Shown: one piece after another, positions 1 to 12,394 of the stretch
Layout: each line of letters opens with the position of its first letter
Position numbering within the stretch: the first letter of the stretch is position 1
Source of the DNA: Eucommia ulmoides
Taxonomy: Eukaryota; Streptophyta; Magnoliopsida; Garryales; Eucommiaceae
Assembly: GCA_016647705.1 (NCBI GenBank)
Contig: CM028326.1
Coordinates: 17,981,901-18,045,900, forward strand
Length of the DNA stretch: 64,000 nt
Reading direction: 5' to 3'
Notes under the pieces: generated by a model
Seen by the model: only the letters and a program-made list of their open reading frames with translations
What the model was told of the DNA's origin: nothing
The model's database searches: none
Translations under genes and position numbers: made by a program

Positions 1-1076
1 TCCGAGTAGTTGAACCGTCGCGTTGATCAGACGATTCGTAGCACTTCGATTCATACGCCTTCAGCCATATGTCGTGCATCCGGTCAATGTGACCGTCAAG
101 CTTCCTGGGGAAGCCGAGAGGCACGTCCAGTCAAATTTCTCCAACCGAGCTAGCCTGAGCCCCCGAACTGCGTCATCTCAGTGCTATTGTCCCCACTCTC
201 CATCAGGTCGGCTGACCGTTCCCAGTAGTCCGACGACAGAACCCTCAGCGTCTCATGTCCCATTTCCACTCTAAGGCTTGGGAGGCAACTGATGAGGATA
301 AAATCGGGCTCCCTCCACGTGTCAGCCACTTAGACTGGACTTACCACGTCACCAGCCCCACGTCATGACGACTTGGGTCAGCCCGGTGTATAGATAGCCT
401 AGGTGGATTCCCAGGTCGATGGATTGGAAGCATTCCCGGATTACCAACCAGCAACCTCTCCGAAGGATCATCGCATGATCACAAGTCGGCATACCTAGAC
501 CGACTTGTGCCCTGTTACCCAGGCCAATCTGCTTCTGTGCCAAGTCGGCCCATATTTTCTCCATCTACCGAAAAGGGCCCAAGGTCCAGGCCCATGTCTC
601 TAATCAGCCGTGTTGCCCACGCGCCTGACGACTTAGAGCTAATCCGAGCTTAAGGCCCTAATCTTACTGACGCTAATCACATCTCCACCTATAAATAGAA
701 GACTTCTCCAACACTTTTGGGAGCATGAATTTTAGAGAGAGAAACTCCACTATAGGTCGCTCAGATAGGTCGAGATAACAGTAACTTTCCGATCTATATT
801 TCTACCTCGGGCTCTTACTCCCACGCTGGAGGGGACACGTCGGGAAAAATTTGGTCCGTCCTGTGTAGGTGACAGATTGGAGCTTGGCCGGGACAACGGC
901 AAGGAACATCAGGCCAGGAACACGAGACTTGGGCTCGGACGTAAGTCAGATAACACATGTTCAGCCCGGCTGCGATATACAAGAGACGACAAGGATCACC
1001 CAAGCACTATCTCCATTTTCCCCAATCCGAGGGTGTCCAGACCATACTACTGATCGGTCAATTCCCGACACCAACA
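1..1076 (+). mobile_element. Right end of a long LTR (solo LTR or 3' LTR), cut by the window edge
   Basis: This block is richer in GC than its surroundings and has no credible coding frame. A TATA-like CTATAAATAG lies near 690, followed by a leader-like stretch, and the block ends in ...GACACCAACA at about 1076. Immediately after it begins intron sequence of cellulose synthase-like copy A, which matches copy B from about 29060. Because host sequence rather than a primer-binding site follows, this is read as the 3' end of an LTR inserted in that intron. The left end lies outside the window, so LTR length, target duplication and superfamily cannot be fixed; Ty3/gypsy is only a guess. Confidence 0.5.
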
Positions 1077-1114
1077 CATTTATATTAAGAACAAGGCTAA
1101 GTAAAACTACTGGA

Positions 1115-1117
<3 letters not shown>

Positions 1118-1152
<35 letters not shown>
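1118..1152. repeat. Poly(G) run of 35 bases
   Basis: An uninterrupted run of 35 G lies in the intron after exon 4 of copy A. The corresponding site in copy B (around 29100) reads a short GGGTGGTGATGGG instead, so the run expanded from a modest G-rich stretch or is an assembly artefact. Confidence 0.9.
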
Positions 1153-1153
<1 letters not shown>

Positions 1154-2343
1154 AGGGGAATAGGGATTTATTCTAAAGTCAGTTATAGGAGAAATGTAAA
1201 TAGCATAAAGTACAGGGTACAAAAGAGGAAACCGAACCAGAACGTTCATGGCACCGGCTTTGTAATGATGGTGATGCTTCGGGCGCTTCTCTCTGGAGAT
1301 GTAGACGATATGGGGAAGAGCATTTGGAACATCAGTTGTCTTAGTCTCCCATATAACCTATGAAACATCCATAACTTTTGTAAATTTTTCCTTTCATTAG
1401 TTAGCATTCTTATTAATTTTTTCGAATTTATATTCGTTTTTTTTTCCCACTAATTTTTAAGATTTTTTTAAGCAAAAATAGAGTTTAGAAAAATAAAATA
1501 ATTAGAAATAAACTCTACACGTGTAATTCATAATGATTTAATTGCATTCATCAAATTTTGTCCGACTTTTTAATTCATTCTGTTGATACTCGGTTTTAGA
1601 GATGAGTTACCTTTACAATCGCGGGATGGTTTCTTCGTTCGCTATTTGAGGAAAACAGCAAAGTCGCCATTGGGATCACAAGGTATGGGTGTTTGGGAAG
1701 CATCTTTCGGCAAAGCTCCTTATACTCTTCCTACAAAACACATGAAAGACAAACCAAATTTTTTATTCAACTTTAGAAACTGCCAGCAACAACTTTTTGT
1801 CTATGGTATATGCTGATGTAATCAAGATAAATTCGACAAAAAAAGGGGAAAAAGCACCAATTCAATGGATTATAAGGTTGAAAGTGCAATTATACTGGAT
1901 ATGAATTTAATTATTTACCTTCATTGTTCTCCATTCTTTCTGGAACTCCTACAAAATATGTTCAGCCGATGAGGGATCGGACATAAAATATCGGAACGGA
2001 GCCCTAATGGGAACACTATACTTCTTGGAGAAAGGGACCTAACGCTTAGTGAAATTGGAGGTTTTGACAAGGGAGTAGTAAGTAAGAGGAGAGCCACCGT
2101 CGTCTGAGACATAGCAAGCCAATTTTTCGGCTGGATAATCAACCGCCAACAGCGATAGCACCGTGTTCATGGTGATGATTGGCGGTTCGAGAATGGGGTC
2201 CGCTGTAGTAATGAACACGTCCACCGGAAGTAGCTCGTGTGCCCTATCAGATTAATTTGATAAAAAAAATTATAAGCAAGATGAAATATGTCATCATGCA
2301 TATTGGGAGTTTCACATACAAGCTATACACACACACATATATA

Positions 2344-2375
2344 CTAGCGTATAACCCGTGCCTAAAGGCACGGGT
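2344..2375 (-). other. Helitron 3' terminus: hairpin plus CTAG
   Basis: The arms ACCCGTGCC (2354-2362) and GGCACGGGT (2367-2375) pair perfectly around a 4-base TAAA loop. Six bases separate the stem from CTAG at 2344-2347. This is the canonical Helitron transposition terminator on the minus strand. Confidence 0.9.
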
Positions 2376-2488
2376 GTAAAAAGTATTTAATAATGCGTAT
2401 TACAAATGCAACAAAAATTTCTAAATACTTAATCCGTGACTCATAAAAAAATTGGGAACAAAATATAGAAATACTTATTGCTCCCGAT

Positions 2489-3495
2489 TTACCTTCTTGC
2501 ATTTTCTGGTGATGATCCCACTCCGATCAAACACCCTGCGTTCAAGTCAACCGATCTAATTACACAACCATTTGATGAAAAATAATACCAAACAATCCTT
2601 CAATATACCAATAACCTAACTAAAAACCAAATAGAAACAAAACACATACACACTAATCATTTCATACCCATTCGCATGATGTAAATAAAATATTTAACAT
2701 TAATTCAAACAGTTCACAGACTGAATATGAAATCAGTAGAAACCATAATACTTTTCAATTTCTAGTCTTAATTTCTTTGGTAAAGAAACACTAAACAATC
2801 GTCATCTCTATATCGATATCTCCTTTTTTTTTTGGGACAAAAACACTGTTCTCATATTCCTGTTTTCATTCCAAAAACCTAAGAACAATCATGGGTTCTT
2901 GAAGTTTCTTGAGAACAAAAATAGATATTTTGAGAATAGATAGATATTTCGAGAAATCCAACATCCTACATTATCAAAATCTAAATTTTTATGGACATAA
3001 TTGAAATCCAAATTTTAATCCATAACTTAAACAAAATTGAAATCTTAAATCTAAAACTCAAAACAAATTAAATTCAAAAATAGAATTCATACACGGATAA
3101 GGGAAGCGCGGCTTCATTAGGGTACGACTGTCCATGATTGCATCAATGGTGGTGGTTTCACTACTAATGTCATGGTGCTGGTGGGCTGGCATCGCGTGAT
3201 GGCTGGTATGATTCGGATGTGGTTTGCGAAGGGAGATAAAGAGGGAGTAAAAGATACAATGAATTGGAAGATAAAGACGTTTATGAAAAAAGGATGAGAG
3301 GATTTACCTTTTTGCATTTTCTGGTGATGATCCCACTCCGATCAAACTCCCCTGCGTTCAAATCAACCGATCTAATTACACAACCATTTGATGAAAAATA
3401 ATACCAAACAATCCTTCAATATACCAATAACCTAACTAAAAATCAAATAGAAACATAAACATACACACTAATCATTTCATACCCATTCGCATGAT
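2489..3495 (+). repeat. 194-bp direct repeat inside the Helitron (2489-2682 and 3302-3495)
   Basis: Both copies start ATTTACCTT, share GCATTTTCTGGTGATGATCC, and end at CATTCGCATGATG, with only scattered differences. They lie about 810 bp apart in the same orientation. Between them lies unique sequence with no identifiable gene. Confidence 0.85.
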
Positions 3496-4039
3496 GATAT
3501 ACATACAGTAGAGTGAGTCAGGTTAGAAAATATGGATTTGAGGGTTAAAAATTAAATCTGAGAGTGTTTCGAAATATGGGTGGTGGTGAGACATGCGATT
3601 CTGATGAGTAAGAGCGAGAGAGATGCGAATTTGAGAACTGAAAGAAAAGTGTACCTGTAAGCTACAATTAATGGATGAAGAGGGCAAGACCAAGAGAGAG
3701 AGACCAACCTTAATTACCTTCGACGACTGCTGACCAAGAGAGAGACTATGTTCCCACCGACAATATTGCTCACCGAATCAAAATTATAACATTATTCCTC
3801 ACGCAAATCTGAAAAATTGGGAATTAGAATTTTCAGATCAAATCTGAAAATTTCTCCCAAAAGATGCCACAGGAATTGAACACGGGCATGATGCCACAAT
3901 TCCAACAGAACAACACAATTCAAACTCATATCATATCAATCCAACTATAAATTGCAAAGATTGTGGTTGAGATCAACACACATATGACAAAGTACACTAC
4001 TAATCATCAAATTGATTATCAGACGCAAACATAATTTAA

Positions 4040-4160
4040 AAATGAACAGAACAGGAACAGGAGCAGAACAGAAACAGAAACAGAAACAGGAACAGAACAG
4101 GAACATAACAGGAACAGGAACAGGAACAAAACAGAAACAGGAACGCAAACAGAAACGGAA
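4040..4160 (+). repeat. Low-complexity (ACAGGA/ACAGAA)n tract
   Basis: Irregular tandem hexamers of GGAACA, GAAACA and AGAACA type fill this stretch of the Helitron. Related AGAAACAG words recur at about 4690, 6610 and 6870. Any reading frame here gives only Val/Pro/Phe/Cys low complexity. Confidence 0.85.
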
Positions 4161-6479
4161 TCAAATCCCTAACTGGAAAACTTAGGGATTTGATTTGTGA
4201 ATGCTGAAAACTTACTAAGACCCCCCAACATTTTATATTTTCCAGTCAAAAACCCCTACAAATCAAAGCGAAGGTAATCAGCTGTTGGGTGTATAAATTC
4301 AGCATAAAAATTTAACCCTCCATAACTAACTATTTTTTTTTTTTCTCGTTTAAACTCATTTATAAATTTTGGGTGTATAAAGACAGTTGTATTTTTTTCT
4401 GTTCTGAGAGTTCTGTTTTTGCTTTTTTTGGAAGAAGAAAAAACAGAAATCCAAAAACCATTACATTCAAAACCCATATATTTTTGTTCCAAAACAAAAA
4501 CCCATTTTTTTTTTTGGTTTCCGTATAACTTTTTCCGTTCCCAAAAGAAATTAAGAAAACAAAAATCTGTGACAAAAAACACTAAACGAACGTGACCATG
4601 AAACAACTACCAAAAATGGAATTCACAGCTGTTTAGTGGCGTTTGTTTAGTGTTTCTCTTCCCAGATTTCAACTTTTGTTCCCCAAAAAACATGAAACAG
4701 AAACAGAAACAGATTAATGCGATCATAATAAAACACTAAGTAAACGTGACCTTACAGCTACGAAATTTGGGAAATTCACATTCAAGTTAACATCAAGCAA
4801 ATGTGATTGGAAACAAAAGAAAGTGGGTGCATTATCATCTTACCTATTATTTAAATCAGAGAACATGTTTAAAAAATGCTCACCTCAATTTTCTTCGGAG
4901 AAGGATGGACAAATATCAAATACCTGGAAATTACATCAAAATCCGTCAATAGTCCACAATATTATTTATAATGAATCATTATAAATTCAAATAAAACAAA
5001 ACATAAAGGCTTAAATACCATAAAAGCTTAAAAACTATGTGGTTGTAATAAAAGATTAAAACAGAGAAATAAATCAAATATAAAAATAGTATCATATGAA
5101 TGCAAAACCAAACTATTTTCAGCAAAATTAACCAAATGTTCTAGTACAAACTAACCGAATTGTTTTACTGAACATGTAAAATGTGTGATCTTAAAATGGC
5201 GTATTTTTGCAAGTTCTATTTGGATCATGAGCATTCTAAAAAAGAAAAAGAAAATTGCAATTTAAAATTGTAAAGAAACTCAATTTTGTGTTTGTGAAAA
5301 GTTAGCTTTAACTTCTTGGATATTATAGATTGACACAAAATCAAAAAACAAAAATAAAAAAAACAAAAATAAAAAAATAATACTGCACATAAAATAAGCA
5401 ATCCCAAACTGTAAGAATTATAAAATAAAAAAGTAACTAAATCGATAGCAAGGAAGAAATCTTCAAAATGCACCAAAAATCTATAGATTTCGCATCTACA
5501 ATAGATTTAATTCTCAACTACTGCACAAAAAGAAATATAAAGACGGACAATGAGAACCCATTGATTTAAACAAACCTTGAGGTCGTTGCGAGAGTGAAAG
5601 AGCAAGAGCGAAACATCATTGGCGTCTGGAGCTCAACAACATCATCAGCTTCATCTCTTGAAACATAGGGGGAAGCCCAACAGCATCATTAGCTTCACTT
5701 TCTATTTCAAAAGCAGTGAGTGGACTTACTTGGAAAGAAGTCAATGCGTTAATAAGTAGCAAGCTGAAAAAACTGTAAAAAAGCTTTTGAAATAGAAAAT
5801 GAACTGAGGAATTACTACAGGAGATAAATTAATACTCCCTATAGTTCAACAAACACTTGTTATCTCCTGCATTTAATACCATCCTGCAGTGGAATTACTT
5901 GGAAAGAAGTCAATACTCCCTATTAGTTCTGATGAGCAAGACGTGTCATTGGTTATCTAATTTTCAGATATATATATACAGAGAGGAGAGTACCTATGAA
6001 GCTTTGGGCGGCTGACGACCATCCAAATGCGACCATCGACGAACTTCACCGTCCTCGCCGAACACCGACGACCACCAGTGCACCGTCGTCATTAAGGGTT
6101 TCGAAATAGAAAAACAGAGACAATCAAACCCAAAATCCAAAGAGAGAGGGAGAAATTACAGTGTCTAGATATGGGAACAGAAATTGGGAACATAAACAGA
6201 GATATGGGAACAAAAAAAATATCTTCATGTTCGACTCCTAGATTTTCAGAAACTGGGAACATATGCGAATTCTTCCTAGATTTCTGTTTCAGTTCCAAGT
6301 GTTTTGGGAACATAAACAGTAATCTGGGAACAAAAACACTAAACAAATGCCACCTTCAGTACCATGACCAGTCAATAACAATGCATCCTATTTGCAGGGA
6401 TTAGTGGTCTCAGGGGTGATAATATTAGTTTCAATTCTAGCATACTTTGTTCTAGAGAAACTATAAATTGGCAGGTAAA

Positions 6480-7003
6480 AAATACACAATATTATAAGCA
6501 AAAAGGAAGCAAAAGGCGTGTTTTTGTTCAGCGCTTTTGTTCCTGAAATCTGGGAACAAAAACAGAATTTTTGGGAACCAAAAATATTTTTAGGTTGTTC
6601 TAAATGTTTTCTAGAACAGAAGCAGAAACAGAAACACTAAACAAACCAAAGAGTCCCATTATCAAACAGATGAAATTTCTGTTCCAAGTTTTCTGAGAAC
6701 TGAAACACTAAACAAACGCCATCTAAATGAACATTAAACAAACGCCATCAAAAAGGAAGCAAAAGGCGCGTTTTTGTTCAACGCTTTTGTTCCTGAAATC
6801 TGGGAACAAAAACAGAATTTTTGGGAACCAAAAATATATTTAGGTTGTTCTAAATGTTTTCTAGAACAGAAGCAGAAACATAAACACTAAACAAACCAAA
6901 GAGTCCCATTATCAAACAGATGAAATTCCTGTTCCAAGTTTTCTGAGAACTGAAACACTAAACAAATGCCATCTAAATGAACATTAAACAAACGCCATCA
7001 AAG
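6480..7003 (+). repeat. Tandem pair of roughly 250-bp repeats in the Helitron
   Basis: The first copy runs from about 6498 to 6750 and the second from about 6750 to 7000. Both begin AAAAAGGAAGCAAAAGGCG, carry TTTGTTCCTGAAATCTGGG, and end in ACATTAAACAAACGCCATCA. They differ at only a few positions, so the duplication is recent relative to the element. Confidence 0.85.
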
Positions 7004-7927
7004 AGAAATGGATTTCACCATGAAAAGGAGTCTGATAATTAGGAAACGACATTGCTTCAGCTCCAGGGGTCGCCGTCCAAGCATCAATTGGAGAATCTGA
7101 AATTGAAAAAGAAAAATCGCAAGGAAAAAAAAACAGTCGAAGAAAACCTAAATAGAGAACAGAGAATCAAATGAGATGAAGATGGAAAACCTGGATTCAA
7201 ACCACCGTTGTGTTTTGGAGGTGATGACGCCGTCGAACCTTGAATATGGAAAGAGTAGCGACGGGTGGTGAGGAATCGAAGCTACCTGGCCGGCGGCGAG
7301 TTCGATTGACGGGTGGAGAAGAGAGCGTTGGTGATGGCGACGACGGCGGTGGTGATCGATCGAAGGTTGAGCGAAGAGGACCGATCGATCGATTTTGGTT
7401 GGGAGCATTGAGGATCTAGCAATGGCGATGGCGATGGTGAGGGATAGAGAGACGGCGAGGGCACCGCAGTGCTCTAGAGAGAAGCAACGGCGACGGAGTG
7501 TGAGTGAGAGAGAGGATTGATAGAGAGAAGCGAGAACATGATAGTGAGAGAGAGAATGAGAGGGCATCGGTATCAGTTCCAAAAAAAGGAATCAAATAAC
7601 CTTGTTTGATTTGGACCGTCGGATGTTAGATCAAGGGCCTTAAATGTTTCCCACCCAAGAAAATACTGTAGCTACAGTAAGGCGTTTTCAAACTGAAATG
7701 ATTTTTGATCTAACGGCTACGAATATCTAGAGACATCGGACGGCTGTGAATGTAAATGAGCTGATTTATTATATAGATTGGTTGAGTACCACTTGAGTAG
7801 CCGTTGAGGTGGGTTTTGAAATCAAGCAGAGTCCACTTGGAGTTGACATTGAGAATCCAGATAAAAGTGAACCATGATTTACACCAGAGGCGATAGTCTA
7901 TGATGAGAGTCCATCACCATGGGTTTT

Positions 7928-8330
7928 TGTAAACTTATGCGGAAACATAAAAACGAAAGCGTACCTTTCAGATTTGGCAGACTCTTTTACAACCCGTTTC
8001 TCGTTTCTTCTCTCGTCGGCAAGAAAAATACAACTAGAATATTTTTCGATAATATTCACACATTCACTTATCAAGACCACTCAAATTATCTGTAATCTGA
8101 TAGGATAGAGACCTTAATATATCAACGCATATTTATAGAGAAAATCTCAAAGGATGTGTTCATTCCAATGGGTACATACCGAAAGGGTATATCCATTCTA
8201 ACAGGTGTCTATCGAAAAGACGTGATCATTAAGATCAAGAGGTGCATCTATTTACATGGTGACTCTCCATGAATCATGGAGCCCATGTGGACGCTCCACG
8301 GGTCGACCCGATCCGCTCTATAAGCCAACA
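7928..8330 (-). repeat. 3' LTR of the copia element
   Basis: 403 bp running TGTAAACTTATGC to AAGCCAACA on the plus strand. It aligns throughout with 12395-12797. A TATA-like motif occurs near 8135 on the plus strand. Confidence 0.9.
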
Positions 8331-9477
8331 TCTCCCACTCGGATACAATGGGCACTAAATGTGTTTCTTTCTCTAAATTCATGCATTATACCCTCTTCAT
8401 ACAGGTTAGTGGTGTGTGCGACCGACGAGTGTCTTCAAACAATGTGGGAGCACCATATTAAGTTTCTATCAAACTAATATGGCAATATCCCGCTGCAAAA
8501 TAAAATACTCGTTTATGCCGCAGACCAATTCAGTCATATCAAATTAAGCATTTCTAACCCCTCTAGAGTTTAAAACTCAGAACATGCTTAATCTCCTTTT
8601 ACAGTAGCGTGCTTATTTCCAAAAAATATAATATATATAATATAATTTTGAAAAATAACTTTATATGTGGTGGCCACCATTAAGCACCGTACACTGCAAT
8701 TTTCACAAGATGTGTTACTAAATTGTCTTCCTTTGATCCTCATGTTACTCAACTTCTATTTGACTGCTTTCCTAGACATGTCCCTTTAGACCGCATCATT
8801 CATGGCTATAGGATAACAAACTAAAGTAGCAACATCAAATTTCTGAATCATAACATAGTTCAAAGTCATAAGGGCACAATTAAATCATTATTAGTGATCT
8901 ACATATATATATATATATAGGGCTCACACAGTAAGAAAGTATGAATCTATTTCTCACTCCCTATGTGGTCGTCTTAAAGCACATGTAGTATGATTTTACA
9001 TGCTATGGTATTATACTCACAAAAGAAAATAAAGATATCAATCTAAATTACCGTACGAATTTAAGTCCAATTACTACATAAGTGATTGACTTGAGAACTT
9101 CAAGCTGATATTTCCTCGAGTATCCACTTGAAATCTCACATTTGGCTATTCTCACGCTACATGAAGTGTGGGAAACTTTCATGTTCAGTTTTTCATAAAC
9201 CTCATCTTCGCTCGTCCAAAGCGACATTGTAAAGAATTCTCTAACTCAATCTTTAGAATTCTAAAGCCTCATCTCGCATGCTATCTCAGCGCCGAGGCTG
9301 GTTGCTATGTGAGTAGCCAACCATTTAGCCTTGTGACATCTACCATCATGGTAAAATGTGTGCTATAACAAATATCTTAAATCATTTATCATACTTTTAA
9401 TAAATGCAAATAAAGTATGAAATTGTAAATGTGTATTGCGGTACAAATATATGAAGCCAATAAATCAAACATATCTT

Positions 9478-10389
9478 TTACAATCTACGAAGACCCAAAG
9501 ACCTTACATGAGATTGGAACAAATTTCTAGAAATAGGTTTGGTTAAGGGATCAACCACCATTTTACTCGTAGAAATATGCTTGAGTACCACTTTTCCATG
9601 TGAGACTCTATCTCGGATGTAGTGATATCGAGTCTGAATATGCTTCATCTTTCCATGATATTTAGGATCCTTGATATATGCGAGAGCAACCATACTATCA
9701 CAATGTATGGTTACAAGATTTGTAGAATGTGGTACTATCTCAAGACTTTCTAAAAATCTTTTTAACCAAACAACCTCTTGAACTGCTGAAGCACAAGCAA
9801 CATATTCTGCTTCCATAGTAGATAGTGCTATGTAGGATTAATTTTTGCTAGACCACGAAATAGTACCATTGCTGAATATGAAAGCATATCCTGATGTCGA
9901 CTTACGTTCGTCCAAGTCACCACTCCAATCTGCATCACTATATCCTTGCAAATATATATTCCCACCACGATAACAAAGCATATAGTCTGCAGTTCCACGA
10001 AGGTATCTCAAGATCCTTTTAACTGCTCTCTAATTAACAATTCCTGGATTGCTCTAGAAACGACTAACCAACCCCACATCATAACATATGTCTGGTCGTG
10101 TACACATCATGACATACATTAGACTTCCAATTGCACTTGCATATGGTATACGGGACATCTCATCTTTTTCAGTATTAGTTCTAGGACAAAAATCAAGACT
10201 CAAGGTACTACCTTTCTCTACAGGAGTATCTATAGGATTAGCATTATGCATTCGTAATCGTTCAAGTACCTTTCTGATATAAGCCTCTTGAGACAAAACA
10301 AGAAGTTTCTCAGAACGGTCTCGAATAATTTTAACACCAAGTACATAATTTGCTTCACCTATGTCCTTCATATCAAAAGTAAAGGACAA
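9478..10389 (-). pseudogene. Copia Pol remnant: C-terminal reverse transcriptase and RNase H
   Basis: The minus strand encodes the end of a copia-type reverse transcriptase (DIGEANYVLGVKI, then YASAIGSLMYVMMCTRPDIC) followed by a type-I RNase H (YSDADWSGDLDERKSTSG, then TMEAEYVACASAVQEVVWLK and the DPLTKP terminal motif). An in-frame TAA at 9838-9840 breaks the RNase H just before the EAEY motif, and further frame breaks occur near 10030. The catalytic YVDD region and everything upstream are deleted. It is a non-functional remnant of the surrounding retrotransposon. Confidence 0.88.
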
Positions 10390-10413
10390 TCACTCTTTAG
10401 TGGAGACAATCAT

Positions 10414-10915
10414 TGATAGGTGTAAAATATCTATCTACTTCTAAGCCAAAATTGCCAGTTTTCGAGTGTTTTATTAATGTTTAATTTGCATTTTAGTTGT
10501 TTTTATATAAATCAAGTGTAGGGACATAAACAAGTGACAAACGAGCGAAACGATGAGAAACCAGTAAAGAAAATATAAGAGAATAATGTTTCAAGAACAG
10601 TAAAACCACCGCCTAGGCGAGGAAACCACCGCCTAGGCAGAGAAGGATCAGGGAGTTGGAGTGTAGTCCACCGCCTAGGCGAGAAAACAACTGCCTAGGT
10701 GGAAAACCGTCAGAAAGTTGAGAGTTGTTTCACCTCCTAGGCGAAGAAACCACCACCTAGGCGGAGAAGAGTTATAGAATTGTGTGCCAGCCCACTGCCT
10801 AGGCAGTAAGAAAACCGACTTAACCTCCGCCTAGGCAGTCTGCTCTATATAGAGGAAAATATCTTTTAGATATTTTTGAAACCTTAGGCCTATAAATACC
10901 ACTCTTCCACGTCTG
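10414..10915 (+). mobile_element. Truncated LTR of a second retrotransposon lodged in the copia element
   Basis: The segment starts TGATAGGTGTAAAATATC, carries TATA-like motifs (CTATATAGAGG and CCTATAAATACC, near 10845 and 10890) and interrupts copia coding sequence between Gag and reverse transcriptase. It contains eight copies of a CGCCTAGGCG-like palindrome. No right-hand LTR end was recognised before Gag resumes at about 10926, so it appears truncated, probably by the same deletion that removed the copia protease and integrase. The superfamily is not certain. Confidence 0.5.
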
Positions 10916-10925
10916 AAACTGGTTG

Positions 10926-11497
10926 TTGAATGTTCCTAACCCTAGAATAGTGAGTTTCATTTGCTCCCAAGAATCAGGTAAAGAGCGAAGCACAGTTAGG
11001 ATCTGTTGCTCATCAGATAAGTTGTTAGCAGCTGTTTTTAGGTCGCGTATCATAGCCGATATTTTTTTAAGATGCTTAACCATCTTTGTTTTGGAAGACA
11101 TCTTATAAGTTTCAAACTTAAGTGTCAAGGCTCGCAACCTAATTGTTAATGTACCAGCAAATGCCAACTTCAAGGCATTCCACATCTTTAGTGCGGTGGC
11201 ATAACCTTCATAATCACCAATTAGATCATCATGAATATAGCTTAACATAGTGAATCTTGCACTACGATCTTTCTTGGCCCAACTTTGATAGGTTTCCATC
11301 TCACGCTGGTGTTGGGCAGAATTACCTCCGGGAGGTAATTCCATGTTGTGTGTCAGTATTTCCAAAACCTCTCGCTCATTTAGAAGATACTGGATTTTAC
11401 GATGCCAAATATCGTTGTTATTCTTATCCAATTTCTCAAGTTTAACAAGATCTGCTACTATATTCGTTAAATCCATTTCACTACATTTTATGCACAT
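10926..11497 (-). pseudogene. Copia Gag (UBN2/DUF4219-type) remnant
   Basis: The minus-strand frame starts MDLTNIVADLVKLEKLD (Met at 11476; an earlier in-frame Met is at 11497) and continues with WHRKIQYLLNEREVLEIL, AKKDRSARFTMLSYIHDDLI and LKTAANNLSDEQQILTVLRS. This is the typical helical capsid region of copia Gag that packages element RNA into particles. Homology stops after about 190 residues near 10926, where foreign LTR sequence begins, so the zinc knuckle and protease are lost. Confidence 0.85.
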
Positions 11498-12394
11498 TTA
11501 AGATATTAGCACACACTAATTATTTTGCCACAATAATCGAATATAAAAATAATACATATCTCTATAGTATAAAATTGAAAATTTCGCTATACTCATAATC
11601 ATCTCTTGCATTTATAGATTTAAATATCATTTCTAGATACATTATGCGCAAAACAAAAAAACGAGAAAAACATATCTCAACCCATTATTGTTCACACATT
11701 TTAATTTGGTATTTTTCTAAATGAAATAAATGGTATACCAAAATTAAATAACATGTTGAGAGTGCATTGTAACTTGTGAATATATTAATAAAAAAATGAA
11801 TGGGCATAGCATATGACTGCTTGTCCTAGTGGTGACTGAGTGGCTATAGTCTCCTTGAGGGGAAGGGTTCGGATTCTATTAGGCACTTTCTCTTACTGTT
11901 TTTCGCTATTTAAAAAAGTACTAAAAAAAAAAATGCTGAAAGTTAGACAGCAGGAATCAAACCCATGACCTACCACTCTCAACCAATCCCCACTCCAAGT
12001 GTGCGGCCAATGAACCAACACAAAAATTTAACACCAAGGTGCGAATAAATATTAAAAGAACCAACGCGCCATTTCATTAACTAAACGAAACGACGTCGTT
12101 TTAGGTCGTCTTCTTCACGATTCCAGAACCCAAACAGTGGGCATGAACAGAAGAACAAATTCTACGTTTTCGATCTTGAAAAAATCATATAAAATCAACC
12201 GTACGTACAAATTTTATGAAATTTATATCGTTGAACTCGTAATGAAACGTAGAATTTTTCTGTATAAATTGTTTCCAAAAATATCAAACTTTTCAAAAAA
12301 AATATATATTTCAGCCATGAACAAAAAAAAAAACAATTTTTCTTCCATGGACAACATGATTTGGTGAAATGAGTCTATAAGGCTCCAATACCAA
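11498..12394 (-). other. Copia 5' untranslated leader with primer-binding site
   Basis: About 900 bp separate Gag from the 5' LTR. It is AT-rich with no credible coding frame. The end next to the LTR (about 12381-12394) reads, on the minus strand, TTGGTATTGGAGCC, close to the TGGTATCAGAGC site complementary to initiator tRNA-Met. Confidence 0.6.

Larger units (their letters stand above)
2344..7777 (-). mobile_element. Non-autonomous Helitron inserted in intron 1 of CSL copy A
   Basis: Read on the minus strand, the element begins TCTATATAATAAATC at 7777 and ends CTAG at 2344. A 9-bp-stem hairpin lies 6 bases before the CTAG. It sits between host A and T with no target duplication, as Helitrons do. 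The empty site is preserved in copy B near 30300, where the flanks join directly. No RepHel protein (rolling-circle initiator plus helicase) can be found in 5.4 kb, so it is non-autonomous. Its interior holds AG-rich low-complexity DNA, a 194-bp duplicated segment, a pair of roughly 250-bp tandem copies and short gene-like GC-rich stretches (about 5990-6110 and 7190-7580) that may be captured host fragments. None of those was identified. Confidence 0.88.

Noticed and set aside
869-1363. Open frame spanning the poly(G) run
   Set aside because: It joins LTR sequence, a glycine run from poly(G) and antisense exon 4 of the CSL pseudogene; it is not a gene.
4256-4606. 116-codon minus-strand frame in the Helitron
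   Set aside because: Composition is Phe/Lys/Asn-rich, as expected from T/A-rich DNA. No domain, and no splice or start context.
7148-7582. 144-codon minus-strand frame in the Helitron
   Set aside because: Ser/His/Arg-rich low complexity from GA-rich, leader-like DNA. It could be a captured 5' untranslated region, but no protein family is recognisable.
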